Source of the DNA: Prevotella sp.
GTDB lineage: Bacteria; Bacteroidota; Bacteroidia; Bacteroidales; Bacteroidaceae
Assembly (NCBI GenBank): GCA_024682415.1
Contig: JAIKZG010000013.1
Span: 87,219 to 151,218 of the forward strand
DNA length: 64,000 bases
Reading direction: 5' to 3'
Part shown: piece after piece, positions 55,678-64,000 of the stretch
How the letters are laid out: the number at the start of each line of letters is the position of its first letter
Position numbering within the stretch: position 1 is the first letter of the stretch
Notes under the pieces: generated by a model
Told to the model about the DNA's origin: nothing
The model's database searches: none
Seen by the model: only the letters and a program-made list of their open reading frames with translations
Program-made: the position numbers and the translations under genes

Positions 55678-55789
55678 AAAGGTACTTAAAATCGAGAGCA
55701 GAATAAAAAGAAATTTCTTCTTTTTTTATGCCGAGATGAATAAACCTTCTCTAAAGGTACTTAAAATCGAGAGCAGAATAAAAAGAAAT
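55678..55789. repeat. Tandem direct repeat, 37-bp identical core at 75-bp spacing
   Basis: AAAGGTACTTAAAATCGAGAGCAGAATAAAAAGAAAT at 55678-55714 and 55753-55789. Confidence 0.97.
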
Positions 55790-55847
55790 CATTCTTTTTT
55801 TGTTAAAATGAAAAATCCTGTAATTATTTGTGTACCTTTACAGCGAT

Positions 55848-58412
55848 ATGAAAAAAATAGCATATTTAGGCACGGCACTTTTAGCCTTGACAATAACATC
55901 AAAAGCCGAAACCTTAAGCACTATTGACAATGCCGCTATGATGATCAACGCTGGCGACACTACTGTGCAAGTATTGTTTTATAATTCTTCTCCTCGCGAC
56001 GGTATGCACCTCGCTTATCTCAACGACGATGAGCAGTGGACGGAGCTGGGGCAGGTATTCTCGTCAGACTATGGACAATGGGGTAGCGAGAAGCGCATGT
56101 ATAATCCCTATGTGGAGCGCGCTCTCGACGGCACTTGGCGAGCTGTGTGGAGCGTAAACAAGTATGCTCCGTGTTTCGCTGCCGCTTATGGCTTCGACCT
56201 CGTCACATGGCGCACGCAAGATTATCCTGTCGTTTCCGTGAAGGGCATTGACAAGCCTATCGTCTTCCCTATGGACGGAGGAAAATGCGACATCTATTTC
56301 AAGTCAGAAAAGGGTAAGCGATATGTTTCTTCCGATGAGTCGTTTCGCCATTTCTCTCAGGACGAGCCTTCCACAATAGGCGATGAGGCTTGGCTTGCTG
56401 ATACCGCTACCGTAAATGGAAAGCATGTAGAGGGACACGCCTTTGAGATAAACGTGGGCGAACTCCGCAAAGCCATTAGTTTCTTTAATAATCAAATGGC
56501 GCAGAATAAGCTCAATGCCGAGCGCATGAGCAGCAAAGAGCAGCTTGCTCCGCAGACCGTTACGCTTTCCATAAATCAGAATGCGCAGAAAAGCATAAGC
56601 GACAAACTCGTTGGTATCTTTTTCGAGGATATAAGCTATGCTGCCGATGGCGGACTCTATGCCGAACTTATTCAGAACCGTGATTTTGAATACACCGCTG
56701 CCGACCATGCAGGGTGGACAGCCACCACGTCGTGGACTTCAGACAAGCCGATAAAGATTCTTACGGAGAACCCTCTCAGCGCGAACAATCCTCATTATGC
56801 TGTCCTTTCAGGCGAAACATCGCTTATCAATGGCGGTTGGGATGGCATTTCTGATAAGGGCGCAGCCTACAACTTCTCTTTCTATGCTCGCAACATAGAC
56901 TGCAAAAAGAAGAAACTCACAGTCGCCCTTGTTGCCGAAGATGGCACAGTTCTTGCCGAAGCCAATATCAAGACGGAGGGTAATGGTTGGCATAAGTATG
57001 AAGCGCAGCTTAACACCATGGGCAAAAAGCGTGCTGCCGACGCTGCTCCACAGAACGTGAAGCTCTGCCTTATGGCTCATAAGGACGGCAATGTGGCTGT
57101 AGACATGATTTCCCTTTTCCCTGCCGAGACATTCAAAGGTCGCCCAAACGGAATGCGAAAGGATTTGGCTGAGGCTCTCGCAGCCTTGCATCCTAAGTTT
57201 ATGCGATTCCCCGGTGGCTGCATGAGCCATGGTCAGGGTATCGACAATATCTATCATTGGAATGAGACAATAGGCGCTTTGCAGGATCGCAAGCCGGCAA
57301 TGAACATATGGAACTATCATCAGACTCGCGGACTTGGCTTCTATGAGTATTTCCAGTTTTGTGAAGACTTAGGTTGTGAGCCGTTGCCGGTTCTCGCAGC
57401 AGGCGTGCCTTGTCAGAATTCCGCTGCCAACGCTCTCGGCATAGGTGGACAGCAGAATGGCATTCCTATGAAGGATATGAAGGCTTATTGCGATGAGATT
57501 TGCGATCTCGTGGAGTGGGCCAACGGCGACCCTGCCACAAGCAAATGGGCTAAGATGCGTGCCGACGCAGGTCATCCTGCTCCGTTTAATTTGCATTATC
57601 TCGGCATAGGCAACGAAGACCTCATGTCCACCGTTTTTGAGGAGCGTTGCAAGATGATTGCCGAAGCCGTCCATGCCAAATATCCCGATATAAAGATTGT
57701 GGGCACGGCAGGTCCTTTCCATGCTCCTTCGTCTGATTATGTGGAGGGATGGAAGTTTGCCAAGGCGAATAAAGACCTTTTCTATTCCTTAGACGAGCAT
57801 TATTATGAGAGCGTAGGTTGGTTTATCAACAATCAGCATTACTACGATGCTTACGACCGTCATGCTCCGAAAGTTTATCTCGGTGAATATGCCGCCAAGA
57901 TGGGCCATACGCCTACTATCGAGACAGCTCTTGCCGAGGCTCTCCATCTTGCTAATGTGGAGCGCAACGCCGATGTTGTCACCATGACGAGCTATGCCCC
58001 ATTGCTTTGCAAGAAAGGTCATGCCAACTGGAATCCCGACATGATTTATTTCGACAACAACCGCGTGATTACCACTCCAGCCTACGAAACTCAGCGACTA
58101 TTCTCCATTCATTCTGGCGACAAATACATCGGCAGCACCATTTCGGGCACTATCCCCAATGGCATGGCGAAGCGCGTGGCAGCATCGGTGGTAAGCGACA
58201 GCAAAACGGGCAAGTCATATCTCAAGATTGTCAATACCTTGCCGTCGCAGCTCACTCTTAACATCAGTGGAATGAACATCCCTGTCGGCACTAAGCTCAT
58301 TGGTTATGCCGGCAAGCCTGAGGACACTAAAGCCACCATTCAGACCATCGCCACAACGTCTGCCAATCAGATTGTCGTGCCGGCATTCTCGCTGTTTGTG
58401 GCAGAGCTATAA
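55848..58412 (+). CDS. GH51 alpha-L-arabinofuranosidase with extra N-terminal module
   Basis: GIFFEDISYAADGGLYAELIQNRDFEY, MRFPGGCMSHGQGIDNIYHWNETIG, IGNEDLMSTVFEERCKMI; start at internal Met of ORF 55830. Confidence 0.93.
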   Translation: MKKIAYLGTALLALTITSKAETLSTIDNAAMMINAGDTTVQVLFYNSSPRDGMHLAYLNDDEQWTELGQVFSSDYGQWGSEKRMYNPYVERALDGTWRAVWSVNKYAPCFAAAYGFDLVTWRTQDYPVVSVKGIDKPIVFPMDGGKCDIYFKSEKGKRYVSSDESFRHFSQDEPSTIGDEAWLADTATVNGKHVEGHAFEINVGELRKAISFFNNQMAQNKLNAERMSSKEQLAPQTVTLSINQNAQKSISDKLVGIFFEDISYAADGGLYAELIQNRDFEYTAADHAGWTATTSWTSDKPIKILTENPLSANNPHYAVLSGETSLINGGWDGISDKGAAYNFSFYARNIDCKKKKLTVALVAEDGTVLAEANIKTEGNGWHKYEAQLNTMGKKRAADAAPQNVKLCLMAHKDGNVAVDMISLFPAETFKGRPNGMRKDLAEALAALHPKFMRFPGGCMSHGQGIDNIYHWNETIGALQDRKPAMNIWNYHQTRGLGFYEYFQFCEDLGCEPLPVLAAGVPCQNSAANALGIGGQQNGIPMKDMKAYCDEICDLVEWANGDPATSKWAKMRADAGHPAPFNLHYLGIGNEDLMSTVFEERCKMIAEAVHAKYPDIKIVGTAGPFHAPSSDYVEGWKFAKANKDLFYSLDEHYYESVGWFINNQHYYDAYDRHAPKVYLGEYAAKMGHTPTIETALAEALHLANVERNADVVTMTSYAPLLCKKGHANWNPDMIYFDNNRVITTPAYETQRLFSIHSGDKYIGSTISGTIPNGMAKRVAASVVSDSKTGKSYLKIVNTLPSQLTLNISGMNIPVGTKLIGYAGKPEDTKATIQTIATTSANQIVVPAFSLFVAEL

Positions 58413-58545
58413 AGAGAGAATTACACATTCTTAAATCTCCCAAATCCAAAAATCTTATAAGAAATCAGGAATACAATCCAAAAAACTTATAAGATTTTTG
58501 GATTTTGGCGTATTATTGACTATTTAGTGAAAAAAAAGAAATAAC

Positions 58546-59667
58546 TTAGTATTTCTTTTGCAACCAGATAGAGAAAAATTTGTCGTATGCCTCGTAATAG
58601 TCGCGAGAGAATATCACAAAGTTCTTTTCCAATAATCCCTTTATCGCTGCCTGCACAGAGCTTGCTGTTATGCCGTGTGAATGGCAGAACGCCTTCGAGG
58701 TGATGTTGCGCGCTTTGCCCTCTTTGCAAATAGCCACAAGCAGTTCTTTTTGTTTTGGCGGAAGCTGAAAAAGGAGAGATTCGTAAATCAACTCGCTCTC
58801 TTCCAAAATTCTGTCTATGGCGAAATCAATCTTTCCCAAATCGCACTTCTCGTTAGGTGGCGTTAAAGTAAACAGCTTATTCATGACCCTTTGCAGATAC
58901 CATGTTATTCCCTCAAACATATCATACACTTTGTAGACCACTTCTTCATCTATTTCGCGCGAATAGTTGCCAAACATTTTCATGGCAAACTGCGCGTACT
59001 TCTGCCTGTCTATAAGCCCTAACCCCTGAATGGCGGTGCTTTGATAGAATGGTCGTTTCTTCTTCATAAACATTTCTTGCATCATGGTCTGCTGTGAGCC
59101 AGAGAAAATGAAATGAGTGTTGTGGCATTTCTGAATATAAGTGCGCAGCATCGCTTCCGCAGACTTGCCAGGATATGTTGCCACAGTCTGAAATTCGTCA
59201 ATGGCTACGATGCAAGGTCTGTCGGCATTTTCAAGATAATGGAACACTTCATCTATCGTGGTCTGCGGAGAATGGATGTCGCCCAGCTCAATGCTCCACG
59301 AGGGATTGCCGAAAGAATCAAAAGCTATGCCTTGTTTCAGCGACATTACAATGTCGATGAATTTCTGTATGGCTGTAGCCCCCTTCCCTCTGAGCGACGA
59401 CAGCACGGCTTTGCTGAAAACATAGGTAAACTCCTCTATGTTTTTTGTGGCATATATGTCTACAATGATAGTGTTGTATTCTTCCTTAATGCGAGGTTGA
59501 TTGAAAAGATAATATATCAATCCTGTTTTGCCGATGCGCCTTTGAGCTATCAGCGCGATGTTGTTGCCATTGGTAATTTCTTCCTGCAAAAGCTCCACTT
59601 CGCGCTCTCTGTCGCAAAACAATTCCTCGTTCTCGTAAGCCTTTAATATGAATGGATTTTCTATCAT
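58546..59667 (-). CDS. AAA family ATPase (archaeal ATPase-like)
   Basis: 373 aa; IALIAQRRIGKTGLIYYLF, CIVAIDEFQTVATYPG, FIFSGSQQTMMQEMF, C-terminal wHTH-like. Confidence 0.9.
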   Translation of the reverse strand: MIENPFILKAYENEELFCDREREVELLQEEITNGNNIALIAQRRIGKTGLIYYLFNQPRIKEEYNTIIVDIYATKNIEEFTYVFSKAVLSSLRGKGATAIQKFIDIVMSLKQGIAFDSFGNPSWSIELGDIHSPQTTIDEVFHYLENADRPCIVAIDEFQTVATYPGKSAEAMLRTYIQKCHNTHFIFSGSQQTMMQEMFMKKKRPFYQSTAIQGLGLIDRQKYAQFAMKMFGNYSREIDEEVVYKVYDMFEGITWYLQRVMNKLFTLTPPNEKCDLGKIDFAIDRILEESELIYESLLFQLPPKQKELLVAICKEGKARNITSKAFCHSHGITASSVQAAIKGLLEKNFVIFSRDYYEAYDKFFSIWLQKKY

Positions 59668-59945
59668 AACTTATTGTATTTCTGCTACAAATATAATTAT
59701 AATCATTGTATTATGATACTATCATAATTATAAAATAATAATAATTAAGAGTTGCCTTGCCTGTGGCGTTTGCGTTTCTTAGCATGAAGGTAAATGCGCC
59801 TTATGTATCATAAGGCAAAAAACTTGTTACATTGCGCAAAGTCTGTTTGGAGAAATAATCTTAATTTCGTATTCGGCTTTTGCTACTGACAAATGCTGTT
59901 CGTTTCCATTCAGATAAACATAGTAACTGTGATAGCTATTATTGA

Positions 59946-61529
59946 TTATTTTACCCTTTCAATAAAATAGTCTGAAATTCCTCTTTCCTTTGTGCTGAAA
60001 CTTATTGCCACAGAATAAACGGCTTTAGTCTTTTCCGCTGAGAAGATAGAAGCATAATTTCGGTCAATAATCTGTTGCTTGGCGGCTTCTATGCCACCAT
60101 TATTATCAAGTTTAAGTTCCATCACAAGGATGCAGTTGTCATAATGAGCTATGAGGTCTATTTGCCCTGTTGCCATCTGCTTTTCTTCCTCCACCTTGCA
60201 GCCTATCACGTAGAAAGCAAGTTTCAGAAGATAGCGATAACGCTCTTCTGAAAGATATTCATTGCTGTCGTGGGCAAAAGGCACACCGGCAATAAGCTCT
60301 TTCAGCCCTTCTATGGCATTCTTGATATGCTGTTTGTCGAGAGCTTCTTCTATGTCGCCGATGATATTGTCCACATAGCTTTCTTTCTTCTTTAGGGCAT
60401 TGGGCAACACTATCTCGTAGAGAGCGGTGCGCACCTCTTTGTTGGGGAAGCCTAATGTGTAGCGACGCGGTTTGGCTTCCTTTATCGTGAGATAACCTGC
60501 CTGATAAAGGAATAGCGGAATGTTGTCGAGAGAAATATCAGCTTCCTCTACCGTGGAGCGACGCATCACGCAGCCGTCAAGACTTTCTCCCTCCACTTCC
60601 GTGTGTTGCAACATCTCGTTAAGCAGAGAGCTGCCTCCCGAAGAAACCCAATAATAGCCTAAGTTGTTGTCGGCTAAAGCGTTGATAAGGCTGTAGGGAT
60701 TGTAAACGCCTTGCATCTCGGCAGTGAAATGATAGCCGTCATACATATCTTTCAGCTCTGCCATCGTCTGCTCCATGTTCCATCCCTTTGTTCTGCCCAT
60801 CCTTTCCAGTTCGGGCATGAAATTGCTTCTTATCTCATCTTCCGTGATACCGCAGACCGTGGCATATTGTGGCATAGAGCCAAGCATCGTAACGTTGTTG
60901 AGCGTAGAGAAAAGGCTTAGCTGGCTGAATCGTGTCACGCCGGTGAGAAACGCGCATTTTATGTATTCTTCGCCAGTCTTCAAGGCTGGGAAAAAGCTTG
61001 TGTATATGTCGCGCACCTTTTCGTGCTCCTTGCCGTTGTATAATGTGTGCTGCAAAGGCGTGTCGTATTCGTCTACCAATACGGCTACGGGCGCGCCATA
61101 TTTCTCCGCGCCTTTTGCCAACAATGTCATGAAGCGGTCTTTCAGAGTGTTGTCGTAATCGTTTCTGCCATATTCCTCCTCATATTGTGCGAGTGCGGAG
61201 TTGAGATAGTTTTTCAGAGCGTCGGCAGAATTGTTGCCGCTGAAATCGAAATGAAACACCTGTCGTGGCTTCCATTCCTTTTCCAGCTTCATTATTTTCA
61301 GTCCTTCAAAGAGTTCACGTTTCCCCTCGAAGTAGCATTTCAGCGTACTTGTAAGCAAGCTCTTTCCGAAACGTCGTGGACGGCTCAGAAAATTGTTTTG
61401 TCTTCCGTTGGCAATTTGCCACACCATGTCGGTCTTGTCTACATATACATATCCTTCTCTGCGGATTTTCTCGAATCCTTGCAGACCGACAGGCAAGCGT
61501 CTTGCGTTATTATTCATTTGCTCACTCAT
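59946..61529 (-). CDS. AAA-ATPase-like (PF09820-type) with PD-(D/E)XK nuclease-superfamily C-terminus
   Basis: 527 aa; LPVGLQGFEKIRREGYVYVDKTDMVWQIA, FLSRPRRFGKSLLTSTLKCYFEG, C-terminal GQIDLIAHYDNCILVMELKLD. Confidence 0.93.
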   Translation of the reverse strand: MSEQMNNNARRLPVGLQGFEKIRREGYVYVDKTDMVWQIANGRQNNFLSRPRRFGKSLLTSTLKCYFEGKRELFEGLKIMKLEKEWKPRQVFHFDFSGNNSADALKNYLNSALAQYEEEYGRNDYDNTLKDRFMTLLAKGAEKYGAPVAVLVDEYDTPLQHTLYNGKEHEKVRDIYTSFFPALKTGEEYIKCAFLTGVTRFSQLSLFSTLNNVTMLGSMPQYATVCGITEDEIRSNFMPELERMGRTKGWNMEQTMAELKDMYDGYHFTAEMQGVYNPYSLINALADNNLGYYWVSSGGSSLLNEMLQHTEVEGESLDGCVMRRSTVEEADISLDNIPLFLYQAGYLTIKEAKPRRYTLGFPNKEVRTALYEIVLPNALKKKESYVDNIIGDIEEALDKQHIKNAIEGLKELIAGVPFAHDSNEYLSEERYRYLLKLAFYVIGCKVEEEKQMATGQIDLIAHYDNCILVMELKLDNNGGIEAAKQQIIDRNYASIFSAEKTKAVYSVAISFSTKERGISDYFIERVK

Positions 61530-61635
61530 TTTCTTAGTATATAATTACGCCTTGTAATGCTCTTTTGTGGCAAATATACGAAGAAATTGGCAAATAGCAA
61601 ATTAGAATGTTTTGATTTGGACAATTTCTCCACCC

Positions 61636-62168
61636 AATCAAGTTTGATTTTGCTTCACCAGGGAATTTCTAAGTTCAATCAAGTTTGATTTTGTGCCGCC
61701 AAGAAATCTCCAGCTCCAATCAGGTTTGATTTTCTGTCGCTAAGGAATTTCCAGCTCCAATCAGGTTTGGTTTTGGTTCGCCAAGGAATTTCTAACTCCA
61801 ATCAAGTTGGATTTCATGTCGCCAGGGAATCTCCAGCTCCAATCAAGTTGGATTTTTCATCGCCAGGGAATTTCTAACTCCAATCAACTTTGATTTTGCT
61901 TCGCCAAGGAATTTCCAGCTCCAATTAACTTTGATTTTGTGCCGCCAAGGAATCTCCAGCTCCAATCAAGTTTGATTTTGCTTCGCTAAGGAATTTCTAA
62001 GTTCAATCAAGTTGGATTTTGCATCGCCAGGGAATTTCCAGCTCCAATCAACTTTGATTTTGTGCCGCCAAGAAATTTCTAACTCCAGTCAAGTTTGATT
62101 TTGCTTCGCCAGGGAATCTCCAATCCCAATCAAGTTTGATTTTGTGTCGCCAAGAAATTTCTAATGAG
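61636..62168. repeat. 41-bp tandem repeat array, 13 copies, each starting with palindromic AATCAA(G/C)TTTGATT
   Basis: Contiguous units, e.g. AATCAAGTTTGATTttgcttcgccaaggaatttctaactcc; period not divisible by 3, no ORF across it. Confidence 0.96.
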
Positions 62169-62321
62169 GTTGTAAATAAATGCCATGAACATTTGTATAG
62201 CTTATTTCTTTGCAGTACTTTTGCACAAAGTATATTACTTACAATAGTCCTAATTTTGCGCTCGCAATCTATATGATGAAAATATGTTTACCGGAATTTG
62301 AAGTATCAGCCATAAGAAAAA

Positions 62322-62759
62322 ATGATGAAAAAAAATCTATTTGTGCTCTTATTGTCGTTTTCATTCGCATTACCTATATATTCGCAAACAAAGGACACTT
62401 TGCTATGTGAATATATGTTTCTTAATAAGGATATTTATAAAATAATAGATTCCTATGTTAAAAATAAAGCTTATGATATTGAAATGTATTTCTATGGTGA
62501 TAATCCAGAGATGATACTCTTCAGAATAGAAAATTATAGGCATAATATAAAACATTTGGTTGGAAGTAAAGCATATGGATATGTAAAGTATAAAAAAAGA
62601 AGAATTTTTTTATTTGGGGATACAAATCTTGTTATAAAGAAAAGGAGAAAAGCGAAATTTAAAATTATTGAAGCCCCTATCTTAAATAAGATAATAGATC
62701 CTGACGTATATATATTTAAACTTTATAAAAAAACAGGAATGATATTTAGGGTAGGATAA
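62322..62759 (+). CDS. Hypothetical secreted protein
   Basis: 145 aa, clear signal peptide MKKNLFVLLLSFSFALPIYSQ. Confidence 0.6.
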   Translation: MMKKNLFVLLLSFSFALPIYSQTKDTLLCEYMFLNKDIYKIIDSYVKNKAYDIEMYFYGDNPEMILFRIENYRHNIKHLVGSKAYGYVKYKKRRIFLFGDTNLVIKKRRKAKFKIIEAPILNKIIDPDVYIFKLYKKTGMIFRVG

Positions 62760-62809
62760 TTATATCGTTATATTTAATCTTGAATGGGCAAATTGATTAT
62801 TTGAGGTTT

Positions 62810-62875
62810 TGTATCATAAGGCAAAAAACTTGTTACATTGCGTAAAGTATATTACTTACAATAGTCCTAATTTTG
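62810..62875. repeat. Composite dispersed repeat joining sequences found at 59804-59836 and 62227-62258
   Basis: 33-bp exact match TGTATCATAAGGCAAAAAACTTGTTACATTGCG to 59804-59836, then 32-bp exact match AAAGTATATTACTTACAATAGTCCTAATTTTG to 62227-62258. Confidence 0.95.
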
Positions 62876-62934
62876 AAGTGCAGCTATTGCAACAGAATCT
62901 CTTTATAAAAAAAAGACTAAAGAGGATAAATAAT

Positions 62935-63222
62935 ATGAGTTTAAAAGATAAAATATTAAGTGTGATTGCTATATTGCCATGGATATACTTTTTATTAGTG
63001 TATCCAATTGCACTTCAAATTTTAAAGTGGGATGGGGTGAGAACTAAAGCTATTATAACAGCTGATCCCGGTGGCTATTATAAGGGTACAAAGTGGTATC
63101 TATATTATGAGTTCTGGTATAATGGTGAGCGGTATCGGGGAAATTCTCAAATACCCAAAAATCCTGATGTCGTCGGTGACTCAATAGATATCGTATTTCT
63201 TGATTTTTTGGCCTTCCTTTAA
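62935..63222 (+). CDS. Hypothetical membrane protein, DUF3592-like; possibly frameshifted at the 3' end
   Basis: MSLKDKILSVIAILPWIYFLLVYPIALQ...TKWYLYYEFWYNGERYRGNSQIPKNPDVVGDSIDIVFL. Confidence 0.5.
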   Translation: MSLKDKILSVIAILPWIYFLLVYPIALQILKWDGVRTKAIITADPGGYYKGTKWYLYYEFWYNGERYRGNSQIPKNPDVVGDSIDIVFLDFLAFL

Positions 63223-63262
63223 TTGCCCGGTATCTTTTTTGGAAGAATAAATAGAAAAAACA

Positions 63263-63664
63263 ATGATTGATTTTTTTTACATTATACATTACGTAGTGTA
63301 TCGCTTTTACAGAAGACATGGACAAGATTTTGGCATGTCGATGTTTTATGCTTGTGGCTTGCATCTTTTATTATCATTTATAATGATAGAAGAATTTGAT
63401 TATTTCGTTAGCTTATTGCTTGATTTGCCGCTTCATATTAATAAAACTATTGGTTGGGTATATATTATTATATGGGCTATTTTTGAATACATGTTGTTTT
63501 ATCGAAAGGATAGATACAAAGAAATATTTAATGAATATGTAAGACAAAGCGATGTTCCAGCAATGAAATCCAAATTTAAGACGGCAAAGATATTTAACTC
63601 CTGCTTGCTTGCCCTTGATATATTCATGCTTATTATGGTGGATTATTGCAATCACCACAAATAA
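63263..63664 (+). CDS. Hypothetical small membrane protein
   Basis: 133 aa, 3-4 hydrophobic segments. Confidence 0.5.
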   Translation: MIDFFYIIHYVVYRFYRRHGQDFGMSMFYACGLHLLLSFIMIEEFDYFVSLLLDLPLHINKTIGWVYIIIWAIFEYMLFYRKDRYKEIFNEYVRQSDVPAMKSKFKTAKIFNSCLLALDIFMLIMVDYCNHHK

Positions 63665-63677
63665 TTCGAACACCTCA

Positions 63678-63711
63678 CCGTTCTAACGCCATTCGAACAG
63701 CGTTAGAACGG
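63678..63711. repeat. Inverted repeat, 12-bp perfect arms
   Basis: CCGTTCTAACGC CATTCGAACA GCGTTAGAACGG. Confidence 0.9.
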
Positions 63712-63763
63712 CGTTCTGGTAAATGGGCTGCATTTCGTGCGTATCTACAAATATATTTGATTT

Positions 63764-63811
63764 AAGGTGGGTTCTATTAATCTGATAAAGCTAATTAATA
63801 GAACCCACCTT
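63764..63811. repeat. Inverted repeat, 18-bp perfect arms
   Basis: AAGGTGGGTTCTATTAAT ctgataaagcta ATTAATAGAACCCACCTT. Confidence 0.95.
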
Positions 63812-63940
63812 TAATGAAAAACATTGCTTTTATAGATGATTTTAAAGCGAAGAATAAAGGAAAAATAGTGTTCGCTGCGAACATGGAAAATTAAAGGGAA
63901 AAGAAAATTAAAAGAAATGGGAAATAAATTATAGTTTTTC

Positions 63941-63972
63941 TTTGCGCGTATAAAAAGAATGTAGTATATTTG
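63941..63972 (+). promoter_or_regulatory. Bacteroidota-type promoter for a gene beyond the window
   Basis: TTTG (63941-63944) - N20 - TATATTTG (63965-63972). Confidence 0.75.
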
Positions 63973-64000
63973 CAGCACATAACATATGGCAATGGAATTA

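Noticed and set aside
61636-62168. CRISPR array (palindromic head plus variable segment)
   Set aside because: The variable part is only about 5-6 nt and the remaining ~35 nt is repeat; no spacer-length unique sequence and no cas genes.

Overview
The window is a chromosomal segment of a Bacteroidota genome, most likely Bacteroidales and Prevotella-like. This is inferred from TTTG-N19-20-TAnnTTTG promoters, a SusC/SusD pair, DUF4271, WbqC and DUF6261 genes, and a secDF fusion. Core regions: (i) 0-6 kb minus-strand housekeeping genes (spore-maturation-like protein, HIT, WbqC, lepB, dapB); (ii) 11.5-29.8 kb (TPR/HTH regulator, radC, GT2, efp, rpmH, metK, hemD, rnpA, yidD, tyrS, HU, rhomboid, secDF, rpsU, xer recombinase, hpf); (iii) 29.9-43.1 kb, a tRNA-tuf-secE-nusG-rplKAJL-rpoBC supercluster; (iv) 43-55 kb (gltD-like, YifB, TlpA-like, TPR/OmpA-like, tRNA-Leu, SusC/SusD) and a GH51 arabinofuranosidase. 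Two accessory segments hold most of the unusual material. The first, 6.4-11.4 kb, has an overlapping MTase/REase pair, a 42-bp tandem array, a small membrane protein and a DUF4143 AAA ATPase. The second, 58.5-63.9 kb, has two AAA ATPases, a 13-copy 41-bp tandem array built on a palindrome, mosaic dispersed repeats, small hypothetical genes and several perfect inverted repeats. The most interesting single candidate is the leader of the restriction-modification operon (about 8950-8696, minus strand). A 9-bp closing stem around a large hairpin shares its 3' strand with an intrinsic terminator hairpin followed by U6, which is a riboswitch/attenuator-like switching architecture. All calls were made by reading the sequence; no searches or folding programs were run.
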